Positions 7,719 through 15,610 of a stretch of 47,926 bases of DNA are shown here, one piece after another. Location: contig ONND01000016.1 of the NCBI GenBank assembly GCA_900319105.1, positions 1 through 47,926 of the forward strand, in the 5' to 3' direction. Within the stretch, counting starts at the first letter, position 1. Every line of letters starts with the position of its first letter. Both the position numbers and the translations under genes were made by a program. This DNA is from an uncultured Bacteroidales bacterium (GTDB lineage: Bacteria > Bacteroidota > Bacteroidia > Bacteroidales > Paludibacteraceae). The notes below the pieces were generated by a model. The model did not search any database and was not told where the DNA came from. It worked only from the letters and a program-made list of their open reading frames with translations.

Positions 7719-9791
7719 ATGAGAAAGCTATTATTCATACTACTATTTATAGTCATCAGCACCTCCGTTATAGCCCAGGAATCCAGTGAGTTTCAGATAG
7801 AGGAAGTGACGGTTGTACAACGCAAGAAAGGGAAGGTTAAGAGCCGTTCCGATGCGTTCGACACCGAGAAACTCAATACGGAGGAGTTATGCCGTGCGGC
7901 GTGCTGTAACCTCAGCGAAGCGTTTGAGACCAACGCTTCGGTTGATGTCGCGTACTCCGATGCAGCGACGGGAGCCAAGCAGATACGGTTACTCGGCTTG
8001 AGCGGAACGTACGTGCAGCTGCTACAAGAGAACACACCGGCGGTGAGAGGACTGGCGCAGAACTTCGGTCTGGAGTATATACCCGGCTCGTGGATGAGCA
8101 GTATTCAGGTCAGCAAAGGTACTTCGTCGGTCGTTAACGGCTACGAGGCTACCTCGGGACAAATCAACGTCGAATTGCTTCGTCCGCAGTTGCAAAACCC
8201 GATCTCGGTCAATCTTATGTTCAATTCCGAACTCATGGCGGAGGCGAATATCATGGGAGGTTGGAAGATACCGCTCAAAGAGGAGGAGCATGTACACCAT
8301 CATCATGTAGGCGAAGAAGATGAGCATGAGCATTGCCACCATGAGTCGTTGCATACCGGTATTCTGGCGCACTACGGAGGCAGTTATATGCCGATGGACG
8401 GTAATCATGATTCTTTCGTGGATATGCCTAAGATGCAGAATGTCAACCTCGCCAACCGATGGGTCTACAAGCATGGCGATTATACGTTCCAGGCGTTTGT
8501 CCGCGGCCTGTATGATCGTCGTCGAGGAGGACAGTTGGCGGATTCAATCAAGAACCCTTACCGTATCAACCTCAACACCTGGCGTGTGGAGGGATTCTTC
8601 AAGAACGGCTATGTCTATGACCCCGAGAGCGGTTCGTCGGCAGCAGTCATCGCGGCGATCAGTTACCATAACCAGGATCATTTCTACGGCCTGCGTAACT
8701 GGAAGGCCAACCAACTCAATACCTACCTCAATGCCATGTGGCAAGGTGTTTTCGAAGGCAGCGGAGAGGTGGACAATGATCATCGTCTGACAACCGGTAT
8801 CTCCGTTAACTACGATCGCTATGAAGAGGATCTCCATCTGCCCGTTACTGATTTTCAGTTGGATAGACAGGAAGTAGTGCCCGGCATTTTCGCCGAGTAC
8901 AACCTGAAATACGATGAGATGCTGTCGTTGGTAGCCGGTGTTCGTGCCGATTACAGCACGCGGTACGGCTTCTTTTTTACCCCTCGTATGAACATCCGCT
9001 ATACACCTTTCGAGTGGTGGACGCTTCGCGGAAGTGTCGGGATGGGTTACCGTAGTCCGAATGCGATAGCGGATAACGCCTTTATCCTGCCGTCGAGTAG
9101 GGTACTGCACCTCGCGGATGAGATCAAGCAGGAGCGCGCGGTGAACACCGGTCTCTCGACCTCGTTTTATATCCCGATGGGCAACAAGGAACTGCAACTC
9201 TCGCTGGAGTATTACTACACCCATTTCCTCAATTCGCTTATCGTCGATATGGATCAGGATAAACACGCCGTTTATCTCTATAACCAGACCGACTTGTCCG
9301 GCGCTAAGTCTTTTGCACATAGCGCACAGATAGAGGCATCTATCGAGGTACTGCGCGGGTGGACATGGACCGCGGCTTTCCGATGGACGGACGTCAAGCA
9401 GACTACCATCAATGCAGAGGGTGTAGCCCAACTGCGAACCAAAGCCCTGACAAACCGTTTCAAGGGCATCATCACAACCAGCTACCAGACGCCTCTCAAA
9501 AAATGGCAGTTTGACGTCACGGCGCAGTTCAACGGCGTGAGTCGTGTGCCGGATGGCTTTGAACAGCCGTTCACATGGTACCCGCAACTCATGGCGCAGA
9601 TCACCAAGTATTTCCGTACTTGCAGCATCTATCTGGGAGCAGAGAACATGACGAACTTCCGCCAGGATCCTTCTATCGTAGATAGTTTCCATCCTTATAG
9701 CCCGGATTTTGATGCCTCGATGGTATGCGGACCCACAACCGGATGGAAGGTGTACCTCGGTTTCCGATATGATTTGGATAAACCCGAATGA
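7719..9791 (+). CDS. TonB-dependent receptor with His-rich metal-binding loop
   Basis: 690 residues. Signal peptide MRKLLFILLFIVISTSVIAQ, TonB-box-like IEEVTVV, and a plug domain (AATGAKQIRLLGLSGTYVQL, VSKGTSSVVNGYEATSGQIN). An extracellular loop near residues 190-215 carries about ten His with Glu and Asp (EEHVHHHHVGEEDEHEHCHH), a likely site for Cu, Zn or Ni. Unlike the first receptor it lacks the carboxypeptidase-like domain. It ends 1 nt before the start of the HMA protein, so the two are cotranscribed and probably work on the same metal (inference). Confidence 0.93.
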   Translation: MRKLLFILLFIVISTSVIAQESSEFQIEEVTVVQRKKGKVKSRSDAFDTEKLNTEELCRAACCNLSEAFETNASVDVAYSDAATGAKQIRLLGLSGTYVQLLQENTPAVRGLAQNFGLEYIPGSWMSSIQVSKGTSSVVNGYEATSGQINVELLRPQLQNPISVNLMFNSELMAEANIMGGWKIPLKEEEHVHHHHVGEEDEHEHCHHESLHTGILAHYGGSYMPMDGNHDSFVDMPKMQNVNLANRWVYKHGDYTFQAFVRGLYDRRRGGQLADSIKNPYRINLNTWRVEGFFKNGYVYDPESGSSAAVIAAISYHNQDHFYGLRNWKANQLNTYLNAMWQGVFEGSGEVDNDHRLTTGISVNYDRYEEDLHLPVTDFQLDRQEVVPGIFAEYNLKYDEMLSLVAGVRADYSTRYGFFFTPRMNIRYTPFEWWTLRGSVGMGYRSPNAIADNAFILPSSRVLHLADEIKQERAVNTGLSTSFYIPMGNKELQLSLEYYYTHFLNSLIVDMDQDKHAVYLYNQTDLSGAKSFAHSAQIEASIEVLRGWTWTAAFRWTDVKQTTINAEGVAQLRTKALTNRFKGIITTSYQTPLKKWQFDVTAQFNGVSRVPDGFEQPFTWYPQLMAQITKYFRTCSIYLGAENMTNFRQDPSIVDSFHPYSPDFDASMVCGPTTGWKVYLGFRYDLDKPE

Positions 9792-9792
9792 T

Positions 9793-10143
9793 ATGAAAAA
9801 AATTCTATTCTTTTTTGCCCTCTGTGCGCTGCTGCTCTGTTATGCACAGGAGCCGATAGATGCCCAAACGGGGGCCAGCCAACAGGCTAACCAAGCCGAG
9901 CAAACTGTGCGCTCGGACAAGCCGAATTACAAGCGTATGGTGGTGTTGAAATGCGACCTGCATTGTCAGGGTTGCTGTGACAAGATTATGAAGAATATTG
10001 CCTTTGAGAAGGGAGTGAAGAATCTTGTTTGTGACCTCAAGACCAAGACTGTAACGGTGACCTACGACACACGTAAGACCGATTTGGAGACGCTTCTCAA
10101 GGCCTTCGAGAAGATCGGTAAACCAGCCACGGTAGCAGAATAA
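9793..10143 (+). CDS. Exported heavy-metal-associated (HMA) domain protein
   Basis: 116 residues. A signal peptide (MKKILFFFALCALLLCYAQ) and a short Gln/Ala-rich linker precede an HMA domain (about residues 45-112) with the motif DLHCQGCCDKI, which has the CxxC pair that binds soft metals, and KTVTVTYD as the central strand. It probably acts as a periplasmic metal chaperone for the receptor that ends immediately upstream. A longer frame exists but lacks a signal peptide at its start, so the ATG at 9793 is preferred. Confidence 0.9.
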   Translation: MKKILFFFALCALLLCYAQEPIDAQTGASQQANQAEQTVRSDKPNYKRMVVLKCDLHCQGCCDKIMKNIAFEKGVKNLVCDLKTKTVTVTYDTRKTDLETLLKAFEKIGKPATVAE

Positions 10144-10277
10144 AAATTCAAATATTTGTAGTAACTTCGACCAACTACCCTAAAGGGGCTCTTCGAAGCT
10201 ACGTTCGCACAGTTGTGCGAATAACAAGGCTTTCCCAGTAAAAATTCAAATGCATTTTATTTTTTACTGTCAAATCC
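10144..10277. other. Intergenic stretch with hairpins and a promoter-like fragment
   Basis: No gene. ATTCAAATATTTGTAGTA at about 10147-10164 resembles the region around the -7 box of the next gene (10284-10301), but the box itself reads TAACTTCG. It is followed by a CTTCGA/TCGAAG long stem and a perfect 8-bp hairpin TTCGCACA-gt-TGTGCGAA (10204-10221). This may be a terminator plus a decayed promoter, or a small RNA. Confidence 0.4.
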
Positions 10278-10308
10278 TTGTATATTCCAAATATTTGTAG
10301 TACCTTTG
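10278..10308 (+). promoter_or_regulatory. Promoter of cytidylate-kinase-like gene
   Basis: TTG at 10278, 20-nt spacing, -7 TACCTTTG at 10301-10308. The start codon is about 80 nt downstream, after a leader containing an 8-nt periodic array. Confidence 0.8.
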
Positions 10309-10360
10309 CAACAAATTTTGGATTTAATACTATGAGTTGGATCATGATTTTGCAGCTCCT

Positions 10361-10389
10361 TTTAACTCTTTAATTCTTTAATTCATTAT
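10361..10389. repeat. 8-nt period array (TTAATTCT-type)
   Basis: Three to four units of the form TTAACTCT/TTAATTCT/TTAATTCA run directly into the start codon at 10388. It is one of many short-period arrays in this window. Confidence 0.7.
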
Positions 10390-11014
10390 GAATCCAAATA
10401 ATAAATTTATCATCACGATCAATCGTGAATTAGGAAGCGGCGGCCGCACGGTCGGTCGCAAGTTAGCCGAGAAATTAGGTGTCGAGTACTTCGACAAAGC
10501 CGTCATCAACGCCCTGCAGGAACGGTATAATCTGTCGGTTGAGCAGATCGAGCAGCTCAAAGGTCAGGAGACCGGTTGGTGGGCAGAGTTCAAACGTAAG
10601 ATGACTTTCTCGGAGTCTGAGTACGAACTCAACCAAACAAACATCGAGACCGAGGATGTCTTCCGCGCAGAGACTCAGGTGCTCAAAGCACTTGCCAAAG
10701 AGCACTCGTGCGTCATTGCCGGCCGTACGGCGTGCTACGTCTTCCGTGAGCACCCGAACCACCTGAGTATCTTCATTCAGTCTTCGATGCCTTGCCGCAT
10801 GGCGCGTGTAGCTCGCGAACAGAACATGTCTAAAGAGGAAGCACGTCTCACAATCGAGAAAGTCGATAAGATGCGTGAGAACTACGTGCAGGAATTCACC
10901 GGCACCTCCCGTTATGACACCCGTAACTATCACCTCGTCCTCAACATGGACGAAATAAACGAGGACGCGGCTGTGGAGCTGATACTTGCTTATATTAAGA
11001 GCATGGCTGCTTGA
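10388..11014 (+). CDS. Cytidylate kinase-like family protein
   Basis: 208 residues. The N-terminus shows the P-loop variant NRELGSGGRTVGRKLAEKLG (residues 12-31) of the cytidylate kinase-like family. A FDKAVI region, IAGRTACYVF (NMP-binding side) and an R-rich lid around MARVAREQNMSKEEA follow. The end YDTRNYHLVLNMDEI is typical of the family. The true substrate is unknown: these proteins are distinct from the housekeeping Cmk. It is monocistronic, with its own promoter and a downstream hairpin. Confidence 0.85.
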   Translation: MNPNNKFIITINRELGSGGRTVGRKLAEKLGVEYFDKAVINALQERYNLSVEQIEQLKGQETGWWAEFKRKMTFSESEYELNQTNIETEDVFRAETQVLKALAKEHSCVIAGRTACYVFREHPNHLSIFIQSSMPCRMARVAREQNMSKEEARLTIEKVDKMRENYVQEFTGTSRYDTRNYHLVLNMDEINEDAAVELILAYIKSMAA

Positions 11015-11035
11015 TGGCTTTGCAACGCATATTTA

Positions 11036-11069
11036 AGAGAGTGTGCCTAACTTGGCACACACTCTCTCT
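11036..11069 (+). terminator. Terminator-like hairpin after the kinase-like gene
   Basis: AGAGAGTGTGCC (11036-11047) pairs with GGCACACACTCTCT (11054-11067) with a 2-nt bulge and a short loop. No strong T-run follows, so termination efficiency is uncertain. Confidence 0.5.
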
Positions 11070-11196
11070 TGGTGTCGTCCAAGACTCCGTAGAAACGGCG
11101 CTTAACAGTAGCGGCGATGTGTTTTTTACGGCTACGGCAGAGGAGTTAGATAGGAAGGGAAAGGGATAAGAGAATAATCTGACATACAAAGAAAAG

Positions 11197-11232
11197 AACA
11201 AGCGCGGGGCATTTGAGTGCTCCGCGCTTGTT
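11197..11232 (-). terminator. Rho-independent terminator of the BspA-like gene
   Basis: A perfect 11-bp stem AACAAGCGCGG/CCGCGCTTGTT. On the minus strand it is followed by a T-rich tail (TTCTTTTCTTTG), 45 nt after the stop of the BspA-like gene. Confidence 0.8.
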
Positions 11233-11277
11233 GATTAAACATTGTGATAGCGTGATAAGGATATATCGAATGTGGAG

Positions 11278-13008
11278 TTATTTTACCCCTGCTCCAATGA
11301 CGTTATAAATCTTACCGTTCGTTTCAATGAGTAATTGACCATTACGCATAAACTTTGCGTTTTTTGTTTTGGCACTTAGAGTTTCTTCTATGTCCTGGCT
11401 TTTCGGTGTTGCCTCGTATGTTGCAATATATGTCGCATCTTCCGTCGCAGGAACAATCTCCGGTGACCAACCAATGAACGTGTATGTATATTCCTCGTCT
11501 TCAGGACGAGTCGGGGTTATGCCAATATATTGTGGAACGTCTCCTTCAGCTACATTTAGTGTCAGCAAGGTACTACCGTTCCAATTTACAAAAGTGATAG
11601 TAATGGAAGCACAATTGCCCTTTATACGATCTGCATATTTGCTCCAGGCGCTTTTATATACATCTACTGAACCACATGGGACATAAATAGGACAATATGT
11701 ATAATCAAATGCATTCTCTCCTGATGTGGGAGGTGTTTCAGCTTCGATTGTCACCGATTTCAAAAGGCTGCAATATTCAAAGGCACTCACTTGAATAAAG
11801 TTTACGCTACTAGGAATTGTTACAGATTCTAAACCGCAAGCGTAGAAGGCCTGAGAGTCAATAACCGTAACGCTATTAGGAATTGTAACCGATGCCAAAG
11901 AGTCGCAATACATGAAAGTATACGCCTCGATACTTGTCACACCATTGGGTATGGCGATTGATTTCAGGCTTTTGCAAGAAAAGAAAGCGTGTTCTCCGAT
12001 GCTGGTAACACTATTTGGAATCGTCATAGATGTCAAACGCTCGCAACCATAAAAAGCTTGTGCTCCAATGCTTGTAACACTATTTGGAATAGTTACTGAG
12101 GGGAGAGCACAAGAAGCGAAAGCAGCTGCTCCAATACTTGTAACACTATTCGGAATCGTCACAGACGTCAACTGGAGACACTCAAAGAACATTCCATCTT
12201 CAATGCTTGTGATGCTATTAGGAATTGTTACTGAATCTAAACTCGTACAGCTACGAAACGCACCCCATCCAATACTTGTAACACTATTTGGAATTGTGAC
12301 CGATGCCAAAGAACGGCACTCATTGAAAGCGCAATCTCCAATGCTTGTAACACTATTCGGAATAGCTACTGAGGCTAAATTCTCACAATACTCGAAAGCG
12401 TACGCGCTAATGTTTGTAACACTATTAGGGATGGTTACAGATGTCATAGCAGAACATTTGGAGAATGCTCGATTGCCAATTCTTGTAATGTTTTCCCCAA
12501 TAATATACTCCTTGGGAAATCGCCCCAATCCGCATATTTCAATTTTACCTCTTGTTGTATATTCATCACCATCGCTGATAATAGAACTTGAGTTAATGGT
12601 GACAGTTTCCAAATTGACACAAGCAGCGAATGCGTTAGTTTCAATACTTGAGACGTTTTCCCCAATTGTTACAGAGGTCAAACCTCGGCAGTTATTAAAA
12701 GCCTGTCCCCCAATTTCTGCTGCATTAATCGTCACAGATGTCAAACTTTCACAATACTCGAAAGCTCCCCCTTCAATTCTTATGACGCTATATGCTATGT
12801 TATTATATGACACAGAACTTGGAATAACTGCATTTATTAGTCCCGCATAACTATTATAATCAAAAGTAACTGATGCTGTTTTATTTGTGCCATTAAGATA
12901 ATAATACAAATCGCCAATCTTAACATGCGGGTAATCCTCAGCATACATTTTCCCTTCGATAGCTATTAGAGCAAGGAATATTGCTAAAATTTTTGTTTTC
13001 ATGTACAT
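11278..13008 (-). CDS. BspA-like leucine-rich repeat surface protein
   Basis: About 576 residues. Signal peptide MKTKILAIFLALIAIEGKMYA, then at least 12 LRR_5 (BspA) units of about 23 residues with the core SVTIPNSVTSIG and a variable AF..C.. segment, then an InlB-type repeat (ITITFVNWNGSTLLTLNVAE to GWSPEIVPATEDATYIATY) and a C-terminal tail FMRNGQLLIETNGKIYNVIG. The tail resembles the sorting-like tails on other secreted proteins here. ATG at 13008 overlaps the upstream stop (TGATG), suggesting translational coupling; ATG at 13002 is the alternative. Role: surface adhesion (family knowledge). Confidence 0.92.
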   Translation of the reverse strand: MYMKTKILAIFLALIAIEGKMYAEDYPHVKIGDLYYYLNGTNKTASVTFDYNSYAGLINAVIPSSVSYNNIAYSVIRIEGGAFEYCESLTSVTINAAEIGGQAFNNCRGLTSVTIGENVSSIETNAFAACVNLETVTINSSSIISDGDEYTTRGKIEICGLGRFPKEYIIGENITRIGNRAFSKCSAMTSVTIPNSVTNISAYAFEYCENLASVAIPNSVTSIGDCAFNECRSLASVTIPNSVTSIGWGAFRSCTSLDSVTIPNSITSIEDGMFFECLQLTSVTIPNSVTSIGAAAFASCALPSVTIPNSVTSIGAQAFYGCERLTSMTIPNSVTSIGEHAFFSCKSLKSIAIPNGVTSIEAYTFMYCDSLASVTIPNSVTVIDSQAFYACGLESVTIPSSVNFIQVSAFEYCSLLKSVTIEAETPPTSGENAFDYTYCPIYVPCGSVDVYKSAWSKYADRIKGNCASITITFVNWNGSTLLTLNVAEGDVPQYIGITPTRPEDEEYTYTFIGWSPEIVPATEDATYIATYEATPKSQDIEETLSAKTKNAKFMRNGQLLIETNGKIYNVIGAGVK

Positions 13009-13286
13009 CAATTTTTATTTTTCCATTTTAGAAAATTGATAATTATTGTTAATCTTTCATAGTATTTTTGACAAATACCACGTTTCTCTCTTCGAGTTGT
13101 ATGAGTACGTTGTTTACACATCTTAACGAAGTCTTTTTTACTCATATTTTCTCTATTGTTATAATATTGCACAGCAAATGCATAAAATTCTGCATCATCT
13201 GCAGGATGGTATTCAATGCCATTATCCCATTTGAGCCAAGCATCGAAAGCTTTCTGTGTAGATTCTTTTAAGTCGTTATTTTTCAT
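13008..13286 (-). CDS. Small hypothetical protein coupled to the BspA-like gene
   Basis: 92 residues, rich in Lys, Asn and Tyr, with no signal peptide or recognised domain. It reads as a helical cytoplasmic protein (KAFDAWLKWDNGIEYHPADD, then a basic C-terminal half). The stop overlaps the next start by TGATG, so it is probably made with the BspA-like protein. Base composition is more AT-rich than its neighbours, which may point to recent acquisition. Confidence 0.6.
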   Translation of the reverse strand: MKNNDLKESTQKAFDAWLKWDNGIEYHPADDAEFYAFAVQYYNNRENMSKKDFVKMCKQRTHTTRREKRGICQKYYERLTIIINFLKWKNKN

Positions 13287-13381
13287 TGTGAATAGATGTT
13301 TTCATAATCTCTACTCTTTTACGGATTTTCGAGTTGCTCCGTTAGCACCGATTGCTTTGAAAAAAATAGGCATATATAAAG

Positions 13382-13558
13382 AGCGTGGTGCTATGTATTT
13401 CAATTCGGGTCTTGAGGATTTACCGGACTACCTAACACACCAAATCTACTGAACAAAGCCCACGCCACGCGTGAGCATTTTGGCTTGTTCTCTTGGTGTG
13501 TTTTTAAGTCTTTCGAAGTGTCCGGCTTTTCAAGACCCAAGTCTCAAACTAAAACGCT
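13382..13558 (+). ncRNA. Rod-shaped structured RNA, probable 6S RNA
   Basis: A 177-nt stretch with no ORF folds into one long interrupted hairpin. Paired segments, outside to inside: AGCGT (13382-13386) with ACGCT (13554-13558); GGGTCTTGA (13407-13415) with TCAAGACCC (13530-13538); CCGGAC (13423-13428) with GTCCGG (13520-13525); ACACACCAA (13435-13443) with TTGGTGTGT (13493-13501); GAACAA and GCC (13451-13460) with GGCTTGTTC (13482-13490); CACGC with GCGTG at the tip. An asymmetric bubble (13429-13434 versus 13502-13519) sits mid-rod. Size, rod shape and central bubble match 6S RNA, the regulator of RNA polymerase. The strand is inferred from a T-rich stretch after 13558 and is not certain. 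Confidence 0.6.
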
Positions 13559-13623
13559 ATTATTTATGTATTTGCCTTTTATTCGTTTTTCTTCATAGGC
13601 GGTAATTTGATTTGTTATTTATG

Positions 13624-13697
13624 TGGAGTATAGCGGACTCGAACCGCTCACCTCAACACTGCCAGTGTTGCGCTCTAGCCAGATGAGCTAATACCCC
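13624..13697 (-). tRNA. tRNA-Ala (anticodon GGC)
   Basis: Minus strand: acceptor GGGGTAT pairs with ATACTCC and includes the G3-U70 wobble that identifies alanine tRNA. The anticodon stem CAACA/TGTTG encloses loop CTGGCAG, giving anticodon GGC. The T loop GGTTCGAGTCC is canonical. CCA is not encoded. Confidence 0.95.
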
Positions 13698-13725
13698 AAT
13701 TATTTCTTAGCCACGAGGGCACGAT

Positions 13726-14736
13726 TTACTCTTTCTTTATAAACTTAACGATACAATCAATACAGATGGGTTTGCCGGATTGCGGGTCGATGAAGACGTT
13801 GGCGGAGTGCATGTCTTCAAGGTGCAGACGATCGCTGATATAGTTTACTCCCGTCCCATCTCCATTGTCATGGAAGCCTTTTGATCCTACCATCTCATCT
13901 ATTTCCGATTTTGTGGCGAGACGTTCACAAGGGACAAAAGGCTGAGTGAGAATGACTCTAAACAAGCCATCTGAATCACGCGTGAAACCGATTACTTTCA
14001 TTTGTGTTTCCGGGAAAATCGTGTTGTGCAACACGATAGCTTCAAGTGCTTTGCCTAAAGTAGCATAGATGGATGTACGCTCCTTGATGACGGATAAATC
14101 TCCGGTGCGATAATATACCTTCGCTTCGGCTTGTTGTGCAATCTTAGGACCAAATGTTGAAATTATCCATTCCTCGGAATCCGGAATCCATAACTTCTTG
14201 GCTTCTGCCCATTGTTGCAAGACCTCTTCTTGCTTAGCGTCTATTTCCCAATTTGTTGGGCTGCCTTCTTTGCATTTAAGAGAAAAGCGACCTGGCTCAA
14301 AGCTTGCTCGCGCGTAGTTGCAGACGGCATACGCCCCAATGAGCGCCGCACCTCCTGTGCAGAGTCCTGCATGCTCTTGCAAATTAAATCGATGAATGTT
14401 TGTTCGTCCATTGAGTATATCGTTTATATAGTTGTCTATCAGTTGGAGTGTGTGCACCGAAAATCCGTTGTAGGTAATGGAGGTGTTGATTTGTTCTTGG
14501 CGCGTAGGCCACATGTCCTCAGTTAGATCTAATCGATCTGTCGAGTCCCATTCTGCTTTCCCAAAGAGCACTTCATTAACAACCTCAACTATCTCCTCGT
14601 CTGTCCATCCAAGACCTGAACGTCTAAACTCCTCCAATAACTGCGGAGCCCAGCGCGGATCAATCAGCTCTGTCCAGCCTCTGTCTTCCAAATAATTGTC
14701 GGCTACGCATATCGCTGTCGGATATTGTTCGTTCAT
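13726..14736 (-). CDS. Polyvalent-protein / kinase-remnant domain protein
   Basis: 336 residues, no signal peptide. The C-terminal part resembles the kinase-like domains of mobile-element polyvalent proteins: SDRLHLEDMHSANVFID corresponds to a catalytic HxDxxxxN-type loop, and GKPICIDCIVKF to the metal-binding Asp segment. The N-terminal half (ICVADNYLEDRGWTELIDPR, SFEPGRFSLKCKEG) is not assigned. A longer frame begins at 14871 but runs through the promoter, so the ATG at 14736 is used. The family is usually found in conjugative elements or prophages, but no other element genes are adjacent. Confidence 0.55.
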   Translation of the reverse strand: MNEQYPTAICVADNYLEDRGWTELIDPRWAPQLLEEFRRSGLGWTDEEIVEVVNEVLFGKAEWDSTDRLDLTEDMWPTRQEQINTSITYNGFSVHTLQLIDNYINDILNGRTNIHRFNLQEHAGLCTGGAALIGAYAVCNYARASFEPGRFSLKCKEGSPTNWEIDAKQEEVLQQWAEAKKLWIPDSEEWIISTFGPKIAQQAEAKVYYRTGDLSVIKERTSIYATLGKALEAIVLHNTIFPETQMKVIGFTRDSDGLFRVILTQPFVPCERLATKSEIDEMVGSKGFHDNGDGTGVNYISDRLHLEDMHSANVFIDPQSGKPICIDCIVKFIKKE

Positions 14737-14756
14737 GTCTTTGCAACTTTTGGGTG

Positions 14757-14787
14757 CAAAGGTACTATAAAAAAATGATATATGCAA
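14757..14787 (-). promoter_or_regulatory. Promoter of the kinase-remnant gene
   Basis: Minus strand: extended -33 TTGCATATATCA, 20-nt spacing, -7 TACCTTTG preceded by G. Confidence 0.85.
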
Positions 14788-14898
14788 GAAAATGGACAAA
14801 AAACAGAAAAATATCGGCATTTTAGCATGGAACCTGCATAAAATTGCAGGAAAACAACGAAGAAATATCATTTTATTAACAAAACTGAGGAGGAAAAT

Positions 14899-14929
14899 TT
14901 GGAAATATCAAAAAATTGTTGTATATTTG
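14899..14929 (+). promoter_or_regulatory. Promoter of the 118-residue small protein
   Basis: TTGGAAATATCA at 14899, 20-nt spacing, -7 TATATTTG at 14922-14929. The ATG follows 29 nt later. Confidence 0.8.
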
Positions 14930-14958
14930 CAGTCGATTTGGAAAAGAATTGCTAAACT

Positions 14959-15315
14959 ATGAAGGCGAAGTGGACAAGTATCGTGGATGATTTGCAGGGA
15001 AGTGTCGATAGTAGGCACTATGCACGGCATATCCCCGGAAACGGAGAATGGGCGGCGGTGTGCCAGAAGCCGGAGTTGAGCAAGAAGACCAAGAAAAAGA
15101 AAGCAAGCCTGCCGCATGTGAAGGAGTTTGGCGCGCTGATTGCGACATGCAAGGAGATTCTACATGATCCGGAGCGCAGAGCGGCATGGCAAGCCAAATA
15201 TGACGAGGCTGTGCGGAAAGCACGGAAATACGGGAAGCCTATTCAAGGGCGGCTGTGCGATTATGTGCGGCACGAGGTGAGTGTGGCACTCAAAAAGGGC
15301 GAAGAAATCGCTTAA
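14959..15315 (+). CDS. Small basic protein, paralogue of 47080 and 47457
   Basis: 118 residues, about one quarter Lys and Arg, no signal peptide. The family pattern is an N-terminal segment ending in aromatic and basic residues (DLQGSVDSRHYARHIPGN), a Lys-rich linker, then FGALIATCKEILHDPERRAAWQAKYDEA and a final segment IQGRLCDYVRHEV. The same order (F...IL.DP......Y, then I..L..Y..H) occurs in the 112-residue protein at 47457. Function unknown; a compact helical nucleic-acid-binding protein is possible. The gene has its own promoter and a strong downstream terminator. Confidence 0.75.
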   Translation: MKAKWTSIVDDLQGSVDSRHYARHIPGNGEWAAVCQKPELSKKTKKKKASLPHVKEFGALIATCKEILHDPERRAAWQAKYDEAVRKARKYGKPIQGRLCDYVRHEVSVALKKGEEIA

Positions 15316-15360
15316 TTCTCAGATATTTCTTATAGTTTGGTTAGGGTGATGTCGGGTAGA

Positions 15361-15404
15361 GCATATATTCGGCATATATTGAGCATATATTCAGCATATA
15401 TTGG
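15361..15404. repeat. 11-bp tandem repeat, 4 units
   Basis: Four exact-length units with consensus GCATATATTSR begin at 15361, 15372, 15383 and 15394. Eight inner bases are identical in all four copies. It lies downstream of the 118-residue gene, before the terminator. Confidence 0.9.
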
Positions 15405-15524
15405 GATAAGCTGGAAAACAGATGGAAGGGAGGGAATGAATCCCTTTCTATATGCCGATTAGTAATCGGCGTAAATGCCAAGAATCTTTCTTCGGACGTT
15501 TGGCCGAAGCAGGGGACGAAACAA

Positions 15525-15566
15525 TATAATAAAGAACGCACGTGTGTACGCGCGTTCTTTATTATA
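15525..15566. terminator. Bidirectional terminator between the small gene and nqrF
   Basis: A perfect 15-bp inverted repeat TATAATAAAGAACGC (15525-15539) and GCGTTCTTTATTATA (15552-15566) with a 12-nt loop. A-rich and T-rich arms on both sides allow function in either direction, ending the nqr operon on minus and the small gene on plus. Confidence 0.85.
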
Positions 15567-15574
15567 ATAGGCGA

Positions 15575-15610
15575 CTAGGAAACTAGGAGCCTAGGAATCT
15601 AGGGGGCTAG
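15575..15610. repeat. CTAG array, 5 units, 8-nt period
   Basis: CTAG begins at 15575, 15583, 15591, 15599 and 15607, exactly 8 nt apart. The array abuts the nqrF stop codon (15611-15613). Confidence 0.9.

Noticed and set aside
8544-9692. 382-codon minus-strand ORF
   Set aside because: It is the antisense of the second TonB receptor, whose domains are unambiguous; no protein-like motif in the antisense frame.
14737-14871. 45-residue N-terminal extension of the kinase-remnant protein
   Set aside because: It runs through a perfect promoter (14757-14787), so the transcript cannot include it.
15361-15404. Origin-type iteron array
   Set aside because: Four 11-bp units alone, without DnaA boxes, a rep gene or an AT-rich unwinding region, do not support an origin.
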